DNA of 64,000 bases from the NCBI RefSeq assembly GCF_003173715.1, contig NZ_CP029550.1, positions 2,542,001 to 2,606,000 of the forward strand, in the 5' to 3' direction. This DNA is from Methylobacterium durans (GTDB lineage Bacteria > Pseudomonadota > Alphaproteobacteria > Rhizobiales > Beijerinckiaceae). A program made the position numbers and the translations under genes. Numbering within the stretch: position 1 is the stretch's first letter; each line of letters opens with the position of its first letter. Under the pieces are notes generated by a model. That model did no database searches, had not been told where the DNA came from, and saw only the letters and a list, made by a program, of their open reading frames with translations. Shown in pieces: positions 38,524-47,076 of the stretch.

Positions 38524-39345
38524 ATGTCGTCATGGAAGCAGGCCGTCGCGCGCGCCTTCGACGGCGCCGAGGGCTACGACCGGGCCGCCGGCGTCCAGGC
38601 GCGGGTCGCGGCGAGCCTCGTGGAGCGGATCGCGGGCCTGCCGCTGGGGCCCCGCCCCCGTGTGCTGGAAATCGGCTGCGGCACCGGCTTCCTCACGCGG
38701 GCCCTGCGCGAGCGGCTCGCCCCCCGCGCGCTCCTGGCTACCGACATCGCCCCCGGCATGGTCGCGCGGGCGAAGGCGCGGGCGCCGGACGGTCCCGATC
38801 TCCGCTATCTCGTGATGGACGGCGAGCGTCCCTGCCTCGCCCCCGGCCCCCGCTTCGACCTGATCGCCTCGAGCCTCGCCGCGCAATGGTTCGAGGACCT
38901 GCCGGGCGCGGTCGCGGGCCTGAGCCATCTCCTCGCCCCGGGCGGCTGGCTCGCCCTGGCGACGCTGGCCGAGGGTACCTTCGGTGAATGGGGCCGCGCG
39001 CACGCGACGTCCGGCACCCGGGCCGCCACCCCGGCCTATCCGCCGCTGCGGACGCTGCGGGCGCTGGCGCCGCCCGGCTGCACGCTGAGCGTGGCGGAGG
39101 AGCCGTTCGTGGAAGCGCACCCGGACGGGCGCGCCTTCCTCGCCGCACTCCGGGCGATCGGGGCCCGCACGCCCGGGGAGGGCGGCCGGCCCCTGTCCCC
39201 GGGAGCGTTGCGCCGGGTGCTGCGGAGCTTCGAGGCGGACGGCGCCCGGGTCACCTACCGGGTCGCCACCTGCCTCGTCCGGCGCGAGCCCGGTCAGGCC
39301 GCCGAGACGTCGACCCGGATGTTGCCGCGGGTCGCGTGCGAGTAG
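38524..39345 (+). CDS. SAM-dependent methyltransferase, BioC-like (malonyl-ACP O-methyltransferase)
   Basis: This is a 273-residue protein. The opening AFDGAEGYDRAAGVQARVAA resembles the BioC N-terminus. SAM-binding motif I is VLEIGCGTG at 47-55, followed by LLATDIAPGMVARAKARAP and FDLIASSLAAQWFEDLPGA, a BioC-like motif. BioC methylates malonyl-ACP to start pimelate synthesis for biotin. Presence of bioF, bioA and bioD in the window supports this, although general methyltransferase activity cannot be excluded. Its 3' end overlaps the convergent ohr gene by 52 bp. Confidence 0.75.
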   Translation: MSSWKQAVARAFDGAEGYDRAAGVQARVAASLVERIAGLPLGPRPRVLEIGCGTGFLTRALRERLAPRALLATDIAPGMVARAKARAPDGPDLRYLVMDGERPCLAPGPRFDLIASSLAAQWFEDLPGAVAGLSHLLAPGGWLALATLAEGTFGEWGRAHATSGTRAATPAYPPLRTLRALAPPGCTLSVAEEPFVEAHPDGRAFLAALRAIGARTPGEGGRPLSPGALRRVLRSFEADGARVTYRVATCLVRREPGQAAETSTRMLPRVACE

Positions 39346-39716
39346 GGGCAGACCACGTCGGCCCGTTGCACGAGCGCCTGCGCCGTATCGTGGTCGATAC
39401 CCGGCAGCGTCGCCTTCAGGGTCACGGTGAGGCCGAAGCCGCTGCCGTCCTCGCGCTTGCCGATGCCGACGCTCGACTCGACCTTGGCGTCGTCGGAGAT
39501 CTTCACCTTGTCCTGCGCGGCCACGAACTTGATCGCGCCGAGGAAGCAGGCGGCGTAGCCCGCGGCGAAGAGTTGCTCCGGGTTGGTGCCGGCACCGCCG
39601 CCGCCGCCAAGTTCCTTCGGCGTGGCGAGCCGGAGGTCGAGCCGGCCGTCATCCGTCGCGGCCGAGCCCTCGCGGCCACCGGTGGCGTGTGCATGAGCGG
39701 TATACAGCGCTTGCAT
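39294..39716 (-). CDS. ohr: Organic hydroperoxide resistance protein Ohr
   Basis: This 140-residue Ohr/OsmC-fold thiol peroxidase reduces lipid and organic hydroperoxides. Catalytic Cys57 lies in FAAGYAACFLGA and resolving Cys123 in VVCPYSHATRGN; Glu47 is in NPEQLF. The ATG at 39716 is the family start. It is divergent from ohrR, with three similar palindromic motifs in the shared 290-bp region. The 3' end overlaps the bioC-like gene by 52 bp on the opposite strand. Confidence 0.95.
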   Translation of the reverse strand: MQALYTAHAHATGGREGSAATDDGRLDLRLATPKELGGGGGAGTNPEQLFAAGYAACFLGAIKFVAAQDKVKISDDAKVESSVGIGKREDGSGFGLTVTLKATLPGIDHDTAQALVQRADVVCPYSHATRGNIRVDVSAA

Positions 39717-39850
39717 GATGAACTCCTCTGATGAGCGGCCCGGCCGCATCGGGAAACAGCGAAAAAATAGGACCGGATTGACATGTGATAGTGCATTCCG
39801 GTGTGGCGGACCGGATTTTGCACCGCGAGCCTGCCGAGGCCCGAAGGTCA

Positions 39851-39934
39851 ATTGCGCACGATCGATATCCGTCTCTCGCATGTTTTTCGATTGCGCGCAA
39901 CTGAATTGAGGGTTGTGCCTCGATTGTGCGCACC
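39851..39934. promoter_or_regulatory. Three OhrR-box-like motifs between ohr and ohrR
   Basis: ATTGCGCACG (39851-39860), ATTGCGCGCAAC (39890-39901, containing the palindrome TTGCGCGCAA) and ATTGTGCGCACC (39923-39934) share ATTGYGCRCA. They lie in the divergent region controlling ohr and ohrR, where OhrR normally binds and is released by peroxide. Assignment is by position and similarity between sites. Confidence 0.55.
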
Positions 39935-40006
39935 CGGCGAGTTGACTAGGATGTTGGGGTTCGTGAGTTTTTTCCGCGTCGCGGCGCGGAGAGGGGAGTG
40001 ACGCGC

Positions 40007-40552
40007 ATGCCGGGCCGGTCAGACCCGCGTGGAGGGGAACCGAGGGGCGCCGGCGCGGGATCCGTCTCCGCCGTCGCGCCGAACGAGGACCAGCGCCTCG
40101 GCGCCCAGCTCTGCTTCGCCGTCTACGCTGCGGCGCACGCGTTCGGCCGCGCCTACAGGGCGCTCCTCGGCGAGCACGATCTCACCTATCCGCAATATCT
40201 CGTGCTGCTCGTCCTCTGGGAGGAGGAGGGGCTGACGGTGAAGGAGATCGGCACCCGTCTGTTCCTCGATTCGGGCACGCTGACGCCGCTCCTGAAGCGG
40301 CTGGAAGCCTCGGGCCATGTCCGCCGCGCCCGCGACCGGGCCGACGAGCGGCAGGTGAGCATCTTCCTGACGCCGAAGGGGCGCAGCCTGCAGGAGCGCC
40401 TCGCCTGCATTCCCGATCAGGCCGGCGGCATGACCGGCCTCGACCTCGACACGCGCCACGCCCTCCTCGACCACCTCGTCACCCTGAGGACGGGCCTGCA
40501 CGAGGGCGCGCTCGCCGAGAAGCCGGCGCCGGAGAGCGCCGACGCCGCCTGA
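40007..40552 (+). CDS. ohrR: Organic hydroperoxide-sensing MarR-family regulator OhrR
   Basis: This is a 181-residue repressor. The peroxide-sensing Cys36 is in [17 protein letters not shown], and a second Cys in RLACIPDQ suggests the two-Cys type. The winged helix includes [20 protein letters not shown], and [19 protein letters not shown] is the wing. ATG 40007 has GAGGGGA nine bases upstream; GTG at 39998 is an alternative but sits directly on that site. It is divergent from ohr. A hairpin terminator lies just after the stop, facing cytochrome c. Confidence 0.92.
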   Translation: MPGRSDPRGGEPRGAGAGSVSAVAPNEDQRLGAQLCFAVYAAAHAFGRAYRALLGEHDLTYPQYLVLLVLWEEEGLTVKEIGTRLFLDSGTLTPLLKRLEASGHVRRARDRADERQVSIFLTPKGRSLQERLACIPDQAGGMTGLDLDTRHALLDHLVTLRTGLHEGALAEKPAPESADAA

Positions 40553-40575
40553 GTGCAGGGATCGGGCAAGGAAAA

Positions 40576-40602
40576 GGCCGCCCCCGCGTCGCGAGGGCGG
40601 CC
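40576..40602 (-). terminator. Intrinsic terminator of the cytochrome c gene
   Basis: GGCCGCCC and GGGCGGCC form an 8-bp stem with an 11-base loop. Read on the minus strand the stem is followed by TTTT, the classical rho-independent arrangement. It lies between the convergent ohrR and cytochrome c stops. Confidence 0.75.
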
Positions 40603-40629
40603 CGTTCGTCCGAACCTGCGGCCCGAGCC

Positions 40630-40995
40630 TTACGACTGGGTCTTGAGATAGGCGATTAGGTCGCTGAGCTTCTTGTCGTCCTTCAGGCCCGGGTAGACCA
40701 TCTTGTTGCCCGGCACCTTGGCCTTCGGGTCCTTCAGCCACTCCTTGAGGTTCGCCTCGTCCCAGGTGAGGCCCGAGCCCTTCAGTGCGGCGGAATAGTT
40801 GTAGCCCTCGTGCACGCCCGCCTTGCGGCCGACGACGCCCTTCAGGTCCGGCCCGACGCCGTTCTTGCCGAAGGCGTGGCAGGCCTTGCAGGGCGCGAAC
40901 GCCTTCTCGCCGGCCGCCGCGTCGCCGGCGTCCTGCGCCTGGGCGGAGATCGGCAGCATCAGCGCGAGGGCGGCGCCGAGAATGAGGTGACGCAT
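40630..40995 (-). CDS. Periplasmic class I c-type cytochrome
   Basis: This 121-residue protein has a signal peptide (RHLILGAALALMLPISAQAQ). Heme attachment is CKACH at 36-40, with distal ligand Met99 in NKMVYPG. GVGPDLKGVVGRKAG is typical of mitochondrial-type and c2-type cytochromes. It is an electron carrier, probably between the bc1 complex and an oxidase or dehydrogenase. The ATG at 40995 has a strong GGAGGA site; an upstream in-frame GTG was rejected. A TATAAG box lies about 42 bp upstream. Confidence 0.93.
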   Translation of the reverse strand: MRHLILGAALALMLPISAQAQDAGDAAAGEKAFAPCKACHAFGKNGVGPDLKGVVGRKAGVHEGYNYSAALKGSGLTWDEANLKEWLKDPKAKVPGNKMVYPGLKDDKKLSDLIAYLKTQS

Positions 40996-41036
40996 CTTTT
41001 TTCCTCCGTGGTGACGGTCGTGTGAGACCACCGGGG

Positions 41037-41042
41037 CTTATA
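41037..41042 (-). promoter_or_regulatory. Candidate -10 box of the cytochrome c promoter
   Basis: Read on the minus strand this is TATAAG, 41 bp upstream of the start codon, an unusual AT-rich hexamer in this GC-rich DNA. The -35 region at 17-18 bp spacing is poor (CTGTTC or TCTGTT), so support is limited. Confidence 0.3.
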
Positions 41043-41264
41043 GCCGAGCTTGGCGTTTAGAACAGATCGAGACTGCGAACGCTAGGCCGGCATCTAGGGC
41101 ATCTGCGACGAAAGGAAGCCCTGACGCCGCAAATCGGTTCCGGATGCGCGCCGCGCGCCTTTCGGCTAGAACGGCGCGTGGGACCGAGCGCGACCTTGAG
41201 CCTCCGAACCTGAGCGCGCGCTGAAGGCGGATCCTTCCGCCGGCCGAACATCTGGGAGAACGCC

Positions 41265-42698
41265 ATGTCGATCGCCTTCCCCGCCCCCGACCCGGAGATC
41301 GTCGCGCGCCGCGAGGCGATCATCGAGGGCCTGCGCCCCCTCGTGGCGGCCGAGGCGCTGATCACCAGCGAGGACGAGCGCCGCGCCTTCGAGACGGACG
41401 GGCTCACCGCCTACCGCAAGATGCCGCTCGCCGTGATCCTGCCCTCGACCACCGAGGAGGTCTCCGCGGTGATGGCCTATTGCCACCGCAACGGCGTGCG
41501 GGTGGTGCCCCGCGGGGCGGGAACCTCGCTGGCGGGCGGCGCCATCGCGCAGGAGGACGCGGTGATCCTCGGCGTCGGCAAGATGACCCGCGTCCTCGAC
41601 CTCGACTTCGCCAACCGCACCGCGCGGGTGCAGTCCGGCATCACCAACCTCGCGATCTCGGGCGCGGTCAGCCACGAGGGCTTCTTCTACGCCCCCGACC
41701 CGTCGAGCCAGCTCGCCTGCACCATCGCGGGCAACATCGCCATGAACTCGGGCGGCGCGCATTGCCTGAAATACGGGGTGACCACCAACAACCTGCTCGG
41801 CGTCACCCTGGTGATGAACGACGGCACCGTGGTCGAGATCGGCGGCCAGCACCTCGACAGCGGCGGCTACGATCTCCTCGGCCTGATCTGCGGCTCGGAA
41901 GGGCAGCTCGGCGTCGTCACGGAGGCCACGGTGCGCATCCTGCGGGCGGCGGAAGGGGCGCGGCCCGCCCTCGTCGGCTTCTCCTCGGTGGAGGATGCGG
42001 GCGATTGCGTCGCGGCGATCATCGGGGCCGGCATCATCCCGGTGGCGATCGAGTACATGGACCGCGAGGCGATCCTGATCACCGAGGATTTCGCGCAGGC
42101 CGGCTATCCCCGCGACGCCGAGGCGATGCTGATCATCGAGGTCGAGGGCTCGGACGCCGAGATCGACGACATGCTCGGCCGCATCGCGTCGATCGCCGAA
42201 GGCTTCCGGCCGACGAGCCTCAAGGTGTCCCGTTCCGAGGCCGAGAGCGCCGCGATCTGGAAGGGGCGGAAATCCGCCTTCGGCGCCACGGGCCGCATCT
42301 CGGACTACATCTGCATGGACGGCACCATCCCGACCGGGCGCCTCGGCCACGTGCTGGAGCGCATCGGCGCGATCTGCGCCCGCCACAGCCTCCGGGTCGC
42401 CAACGTCTTCCACGCGGGCGACGGCAACCTGCACCCGCTGATCCTGTTCGACATCAACAAGCCGGGCGAGCTGCAGAAGGCGGAGGAAGCGGGCGACGAG
42501 ATCCTGAAGCTCTGCGTCGAGGTCGGCGGCTGCCTCACCGGCGAGCACGGCGTCGGCATCGAGAAGCGGGAGCTGATGCGCTTCCAGTACAGCCAAGCGG
42601 ACCTCGAGCAGCAGATGCGGGTCAAGAACGTGTTCGACCCGGCCTGGCTGATGAACCCCGCCAAGGTCTTCCCCCTGGACGGCCGCATCGCGGCCTGA
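41265..42698 (+). CDS. glcD: FAD-linked oxidase, glycolate oxidase subunit GlcD-like
   Basis: This is a 477-residue flavoprotein. The FAD-binding type 4 domain contains VVPRGAGTSLAGGAIA and DPSSQLACTIAGNIAMNSGG; the C-terminal FAD-linked oxidase domain contains VFHAGDGNLHPLILFD and GEHGVGIEKRELM. It would oxidise a 2-hydroxy acid such as glycolate. GlcD normally acts with GlcE and GlcF, but the next gene here is chrA, so either the partners lie elsewhere or the enzyme works alone. The start is ATG 41265. Confidence 0.85.
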   Translation: MSIAFPAPDPEIVARREAIIEGLRPLVAAEALITSEDERRAFETDGLTAYRKMPLAVILPSTTEEVSAVMAYCHRNGVRVVPRGAGTSLAGGAIAQEDAVILGVGKMTRVLDLDFANRTARVQSGITNLAISGAVSHEGFFYAPDPSSQLACTIAGNIAMNSGGAHCLKYGVTTNNLLGVTLVMNDGTVVEIGGQHLDSGGYDLLGLICGSEGQLGVVTEATVRILRAAEGARPALVGFSSVEDAGDCVAAIIGAGIIPVAIEYMDREAILITEDFAQAGYPRDAEAMLIIEVEGSDAEIDDMLGRIASIAEGFRPTSLKVSRSEAESAAIWKGRKSAFGATGRISDYICMDGTIPTGRLGHVLERIGAICARHSLRVANVFHAGDGNLHPLILFDINKPGELQKAEEAGDEILKLCVEVGGCLTGEHGVGIEKRELMRFQYSQADLEQQMRVKNVFDPAWLMNPAKVFPLDGRIAA

Positions 42699-42770
42699 GC
42701 GCCGCCGGTGACGGCCCGTCCGGCGCCGTCACGCCCCGAGGACGCCGCGACGGCGGAACGTCGAGCGCGG

Positions 42771-42918
42771 GTCCCCTCTCCCGTTCGGGAGAGGTCGCGT
42801 GCGCGACAGTGTACCGGGTGAGGGGGACGACCTCTCCGCAGAGGTCGCAGGGCGTCGTGCTCCGTCCGGACGCCTGAGGTCCCTCACCCCAGCCCTCTCC
42901 CGACACGGGAGAGGGGGC
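42771..42918. repeat. Composite palindromic repeat (REP/BIME-like)
   Basis: The stretch starts with CCTCTCCCG-TT-CGGGAGAGG (42775-42794) and ends with CCCTCTCCCG-ACA-CGGGAGAGGG (42893-42915). Between them GGGTGAGGG and CCCTCACCC, and CCTCTCC with GCAGAGG, can pair, so the whole can fold as nested hairpins. A single related palindrome is at 14537, and a degraded copy is near 49953. It looks like a dispersed repeat. It lies just upstream of chrA and may act as a transcriptional barrier. Confidence 0.6.
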
Positions 42919-42959
42919 ACGGCTCCCGACCCGAACACCCCACGAGGATCCGTCCCGTC

Positions 42960-44354
42960 ATGGCCGGCGCCACCCTGTCATCCACCCTGCCGCCCCGGTC
43001 CGAGGTCGCACCGGTCACCTTACGCGCGGCGCTGCCGGTCTGGGCGCGCATCGCCGCCCTCTCCTTCGGCGGGCCGGCCGGGCAGATCGCCGTGATGCAC
43101 CGCATCCTCGTCGAGGAGCGGCGCTGGGTCTCCGAGAGCCGCTTCCTGCACGCGCTGAACTTCTGCACCCTGCTGCCGGGGCCGGAGGCGCAGCAGCTCG
43201 CCACCTATATCGGCTGGCTCATGCACGGCACCCGCGGCGGCCTTCTCGCCGGCGGGCTGTTCGTCCTGCCGGGGCTCCTCGCCATCATGGCGCTCAGCTG
43301 GATCTACGCCCTCTACGGCGAGGTCGGCCTCGTCGCCGGCCTGTTCTTCGGCCTTAAGGCGGCGGTGCTCGCCATCGTGGCGGAGGCGGTGCTGCGCATC
43401 GGCCGCCGGGCGCTGAAGGGCCCCGTCATGGTGGCGCTGGCGGGCGCTTCCTTCGTCGGCATCTTCGTCCTCGACGTGCCGTTCCCCGTCATCGTGCTGG
43501 CGGCCGGAGTGATCGGCTATCTCGGCGGCCGGGCCGACCTGCCTCCGTTCAGGGCCGGCGGCCACGGCGCCTCGGCCAGGGACGACGGCGGCCCCTACCT
43601 GCTCGGCGACGAGGCCCTTCCGCAGGAGCGGGCCTCGCACGGTCACGTTCCGCGCGTCCTCGGGATCTGGGGAACGCTCTGGCTGGCGCCCGTCCTCGCG
43701 CTGCTCGTCCTCCTCGGCCCCGGCGACGTGTTCTCCGAGATCGCGGTGTTCTTCTCCAAGATGGCGATGGTGACCTTCGGGGGGGCCTACGCGGTGCTCA
43801 CCTACGTCGCCCAGCAGGCGGTCGAGCATTACGGCTGGCTGAAGCCCGGCGAGATGCTGGACGGCCTCGGCATGGCCGAGACCACGCCCGGCCCGCTCAT
43901 CATGGTCACGCAGTTCGTGGGCTTCCTCGCCGCCTACCGGACGCCGGGCGGCCTGCCGCCCCTCGTCGCGGGCACGCTCGGGGGCCTGCTCACCACCTGG
44001 GTCACCTTCGCGCCCTGCTTCCTCTGGATCTTCCTCGGCGCGCCCTACGTCGAGCGGCTGCGGGGCAACCGGGCCCTCGCGGCGGCGCTCGCCTGCGTGA
44101 CGGCGGCGGTGGTCGGCGTGATCCTGAACCTCGCGGTCTGGTTCGCCCTCCACACGATCTTCCGGGAGGTGCGCACGCTCGCCCTCGGCCCGGTGCGCAT
44201 CGACGCGCCGGTCCTCGCGAGCCTCGACCCCTACGCCCTCGCCCTCGCGCTCGCCGCCCTCGTCGCGGTGTTCCGGCTCCGGGCCGGGATGGTGACGACG
44301 CTCGCCGCCTGCGCCGCGGCCGGGCTCGTCCTGCGCCTCCTCGGCGCGATCTGA
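42960..44354 (+). CDS. chrA: Chromate transporter, ChrA family (two-domain)
   Basis: This 464-residue membrane protein is built from two homologous CHR domains. The N-terminal copy has SFGGPAGQIAVMHR and NFCTLLPGPEAQQLATYIG; the C-terminal copy has TFGGAYAVLTYVAQ and GMAETTPGPLIMVTQFVGF. Long-chain ChrA proteins expel chromate. The role in this organism may be chromate or another anion. The ATG at 42960 follows AGGA. Confidence 0.92.
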   Translation: MAGATLSSTLPPRSEVAPVTLRAALPVWARIAALSFGGPAGQIAVMHRILVEERRWVSESRFLHALNFCTLLPGPEAQQLATYIGWLMHGTRGGLLAGGLFVLPGLLAIMALSWIYALYGEVGLVAGLFFGLKAAVLAIVAEAVLRIGRRALKGPVMVALAGASFVGIFVLDVPFPVIVLAAGVIGYLGGRADLPPFRAGGHGASARDDGGPYLLGDEALPQERASHGHVPRVLGIWGTLWLAPVLALLVLLGPGDVFSEIAVFFSKMAMVTFGGAYAVLTYVAQQAVEHYGWLKPGEMLDGLGMAETTPGPLIMVTQFVGFLAAYRTPGGLPPLVAGTLGGLLTTWVTFAPCFLWIFLGAPYVERLRGNRALAAALACVTAAVVGVILNLAVWFALHTIFREVRTLALGPVRIDAPVLASLDPYALALALAALVAVFRLRAGMVTTLAACAAAGLVLRLLGAI

Positions 44355-44372
44355 CGGCGGCGCGGTCCCGGC

Positions 44373-45376
44373 CTACTTGATCTGCACGCTGTCGACGATC
44401 TCGCGGAACTTCGCGAGCGTGCCCTCGCGCTGGTCCTCGCGCACCACGCCGACCGCCCGCAGGTAGCCGTCCGGCGCGAAGCGGATCGTCTGCGAGACCA
44501 CCACCGGCACGTTCGTCGGCAGGTCGGTCGCCCGGGCCACGATCTCGTGCCAGTCGACGCCGTTCTGCCGGTAGCTCTGCGAGCGCTCGATCACGAAGTC
44601 CTTCATGGTCTGGTTGGCGTAGAGCGCGGCGCGGGCGAAGCCGTCGCGCTGCTCGGTCGCGGGCGGGGGCTGCACCGCCTGGGCGAGCACCAGGATCGGC
44701 TGCTCGAGATTGACCATCTGGTCCTTCGGCCCCTGCGTCAGCAGCACCGAGTTGCCGGCGAGCACCCGCACCGGCCGGAAGCCGCCGGGGTTTCCGATGC
44801 GGAAGGGCAGCGCCTCGACCTGCTGCTCGAGGCTCAGCGCGGGCCGGATCGTCACCCCCGTCACCATGCCCCGCATGGTCTCCTCGGTCTCGGAGCCGGG
44901 CAGGGTCTGCGCGATGATGATGCCGGTCACGCTCGGATCACCGACGAGGAGGAGCCATTTCTGGATCGCCGGGCCGCCCGTCCCGCCCTCCGGCGGCTGC
45001 TCGCCGGTGTAGAGGACGGCGTCGGCGCCCCCCGCGACCTTGAGGCTCTCGCGCTTCTGCACGACGAAGCCCTGGCTCTTCAGGTTCTCGTCGGTGAAAT
45101 TCTTCTCGAGATCCGCGTAGGCCGCGGCCGGCAGCTCCACCACCGAGACCGTGGCGCCCCCTCCTTGCGCTCGAAGCCGGAGAAGCGGCGCGAGGGCGCC
45201 ATGTCGGAGGGCGGCTCGAAGCCGAAGCGGGAGCCCGACGGGAAGACTGGCTCGGCGAGAGCCGGGCCGGCGAGGATCGCGGCGAGGCCGAGTGCCGCGA
45301 GCCGGCCCGCGAGCGGGCGAGCGCAGGCACGCGCGGTGGCACGCGCGGTGAAACGGGTGGCGTGACGCAACCGCAT
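44373..45376 (-). pseudogene. Secreted hypothetical protein, frame broken at 45157-45161
   Basis: This has a signal peptide (LAALGLAAILAGPALAEP) from ATG 45376, then PVFPSGSRFGFEPPSDM and FSGFERKEGA. The frame then shifts and continues as TVSVVELPAAAYADLEKNF to a normal end (VVREDQREGTLAKFREIV). One extra G in the five-G run (minus strand; CCCCC at 45157-45161) joins them into 334 residues. I do not recognise a named family; similar secreted proteins are common in Rhizobiales. An error in the run is more likely than loss of function. Confidence 0.7.
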
Positions 45377-45491
45377 CGGACAGGCTTCTCCGCATCTCAC
45401 CCCGGTTCGGCCGGGGACCAGGCAACGGCCTCGGGCCTTCCCGGGCGACGTCTCCTCCGGATGCGATGGGTCGGCGCCCGTGGCGCCGGTG

Positions 45492-46163
45492 TCAAGCCGT
45501 CCGGCCCGTACCCGGCCGCGTCACGCGGCGCAGCGTCAGGTTGCAGCGCCAGCCCGGGGGCAGGAAGCCCGGCCGCGCGGGAGCCGCGCCGGAGAGGAGG
45601 TCGGCCTCCTCCGGCAGGACGCGGTCGACGCCGTGGAAGACCAGGCGCGAGGGTCCCCCGATCACCAGGGCGTCGCCCGGCATCAGCCGCACCGAGCGGG
45701 TCGGGTCGCTCCGCCTCAGGCCCCCGTAGCGGAACAGGGCGGGTGCCCCGAGGGAGAGGGACAGGACGGGTGCGTCGAGATCCTCCTCGTCCCGGTCCTG
45801 GTGCAGCCCCATCCGGGCCTGCGGCGCGTAGAGGTTGACGAGGCAGGCCTCGGGCGGGGCCGGCCAGGCGGCGAGGCGCTCCCAGGCGTCCCTCGCGACG
45901 GCGGGCAGGTCCGGCCAGGGCGCGCCGGTCTCCGGATGCGCCGGCTGGTAGCGGTAGCCCGCCGCGTCCGAGACCCAGCCGAGAGGGCCGCGATTGGTCA
46001 TGCGGACCGAGAAGGGCTTGCCCGTGCGGGGCATGCGCGGGGTGTAGAAGGGCGCGCGCGAGAGCCCCGCCTCGATCTCCCGCGCGAGCTCGGCCTGCCG
46101 CCCGGCGTCGAGATGGCCCCGATGGTGGATCAGACCCGGTGCGAGGATCGCCGCGTCGCCCAT
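45492..46163 (-). CDS. alkB: Alpha-ketoglutarate-dependent dioxygenase AlkB
   Basis: This 223-residue Fe(II)/2-oxoglutarate oxygenase repairs alkylated DNA bases. Iron ligands are His121 and Asp123 (GLHQDRDE) and His177 (RLVFHGVDR). The 2-oxoglutarate-binding RxNxTxR motif is RCNLTLR at 206-212. ATG 46163 has GAGG upstream and is preferred over an in-frame start at 46184. It begins 8 bp after the stop of the upstream hypothetical gene on the same strand, so the two form an operon. Confidence 0.93.
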   Translation of the reverse strand: MGDAAILAPGLIHHRGHLDAGRQAELAREIEAGLSRAPFYTPRMPRTGKPFSVRMTNRGPLGWVSDAAGYRYQPAHPETGAPWPDLPAVARDAWERLAAWPAPPEACLVNLYAPQARMGLHQDRDEEDLDAPVLSLSLGAPALFRYGGLRRSDPTRSVRLMPGDALVIGGPSRLVFHGVDRVLPEEADLLSGAAPARPGFLPPGWRCNLTLRRVTRPGTGRTA

Positions 46164-46171
46164 CGGCGCCC

Positions 46172-46594
46172 TCAGCGCTCGCAATAGGCCATGATGCTGC
46201 GCACCGGGTTCAGGGAATGGACCTTGACGCCGTACTGGTTCAGCAGCAGCGCCATCATCATCGGCCGGATGTTGGGGTCGCGCTCCATGGCTTTGCGCAC
46301 GAAGGCGGCGTGGGGCAGGAGCGAGAGCTGCCGCCCGCGCCGCCGGGCCGGCCGCCGCGCATGGCGTGCGGCCGGCCGGGCCTCGCCGGCGCGCGTCTCG
46401 GGGACCGCTCGCGCCGTCATGTCAGCCGGTTCCGCGGGCACGAGATTAAATTTTCCGTTGGTCGTCTCGAAATAGAAAGCGACCATATCGTCGTAGGATA
46501 GCCCGGAAATAACCTCTTCGTCCCCGTCGTACAGGCTATAGGAGCCGTGCTCGTTCTCGCGAACACGCGAAGGCACAGACAAGATCTGTCGCAT
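46172..46594 (-). CDS. Hypothetical protein upstream of alkB
   Basis: This is a 140-residue protein. The N-terminal half is acidic and aromatic (RENEHGSYSLYDGDEEVIS, AFYFETTNGKFNLVP). The middle is Ala/Arg-rich (ARPAARHARRPARRRGRQL). The C-terminus contains MMMALLLNQYGVKVHSL and RSIMAYCER. ATG 46594 has AAGGGGGAAG upstream. The N-terminal coding region is visibly less GC-rich than its neighbours. No family is recognised. Its coupling with alkB suggests co-expression in DNA repair or stress, by context only. Confidence 0.7.
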   Translation of the reverse strand: MRQILSVPSRVRENEHGSYSLYDGDEEVISGLSYDDMVAFYFETTNGKFNLVPAEPADMTARAVPETRAGEARPAARHARRPARRRGRQLSLLPHAAFVRKAMERDPNIRPMMMALLLNQYGVKVHSLNPVRSIMAYCER

Positions 46595-47076
46595 GTCTTC
46601 CCCCTTGCGGCCAAGGTCGGCAAGCTGAAGAATGCTTAACGGAGTGTCAAGTACGATCCAGTACATTGAGGGCGAATACCGTACAGTAAATTGCAATCTT
46701 GCGGAAAAGCCCTGCAATCACCGATGGTTGCGGAATTGTTAGCCGGAACTTTACGATCCGCAGGCAGGGAATACGCGGGCTCTATTCGGCCATGCCGCGA
46801 CGCCCCGGCATGTACCGGGGTCGGGCCCTGTCCTGGTCCGGGCCGCGTCGCCGACGCAGCCTTCGGCCGTGCACCCTCGGGAGGGCAGGAACGGCGGCGG
46901 TGACCAAACGGTTCGGGCCGGATCCACCCTGCGACATCGCGTCCGATGCGAGGCGGCGCTGCGTACCGCCTCGGCGTTCGAACGGTTCGGCACCCTCGCG
47001 CGTTTCTGCGGCCTCCGGCGGTTCGGCGGACGGTTGGGGCAAGCGGTTCGGGCAAGCGGTTGGGCAGGAGCGCGCG
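46595..47076. other. Divergent intergenic region, 482 bp
   Basis: This region lies between the divergent alkB operon and a small gene at 47077. The side next to the alkB operon (about 46600-46780) is less GC-rich than the rest. An isolated GGAAC at 46745 has no CGTT at the right distance, so no EcfG promoter is called. The right half carries short GGTTCGG/CGGTTGG-like repeats (about 47030-47068) of unclear meaning. No RNA gene seen. Confidence 0.45.

Noticed and set aside
42771..42918. CRISPR-like array suggested by repeated CCTCTCCCG units
   Set aside because: Units are few, palindromic, unevenly spaced and lack unique spacers; they fit a REP-type element.
46741..46780. GGAAC at 46745 as part of an EcfG promoter
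   Set aside because: No CGTT at the required distance.
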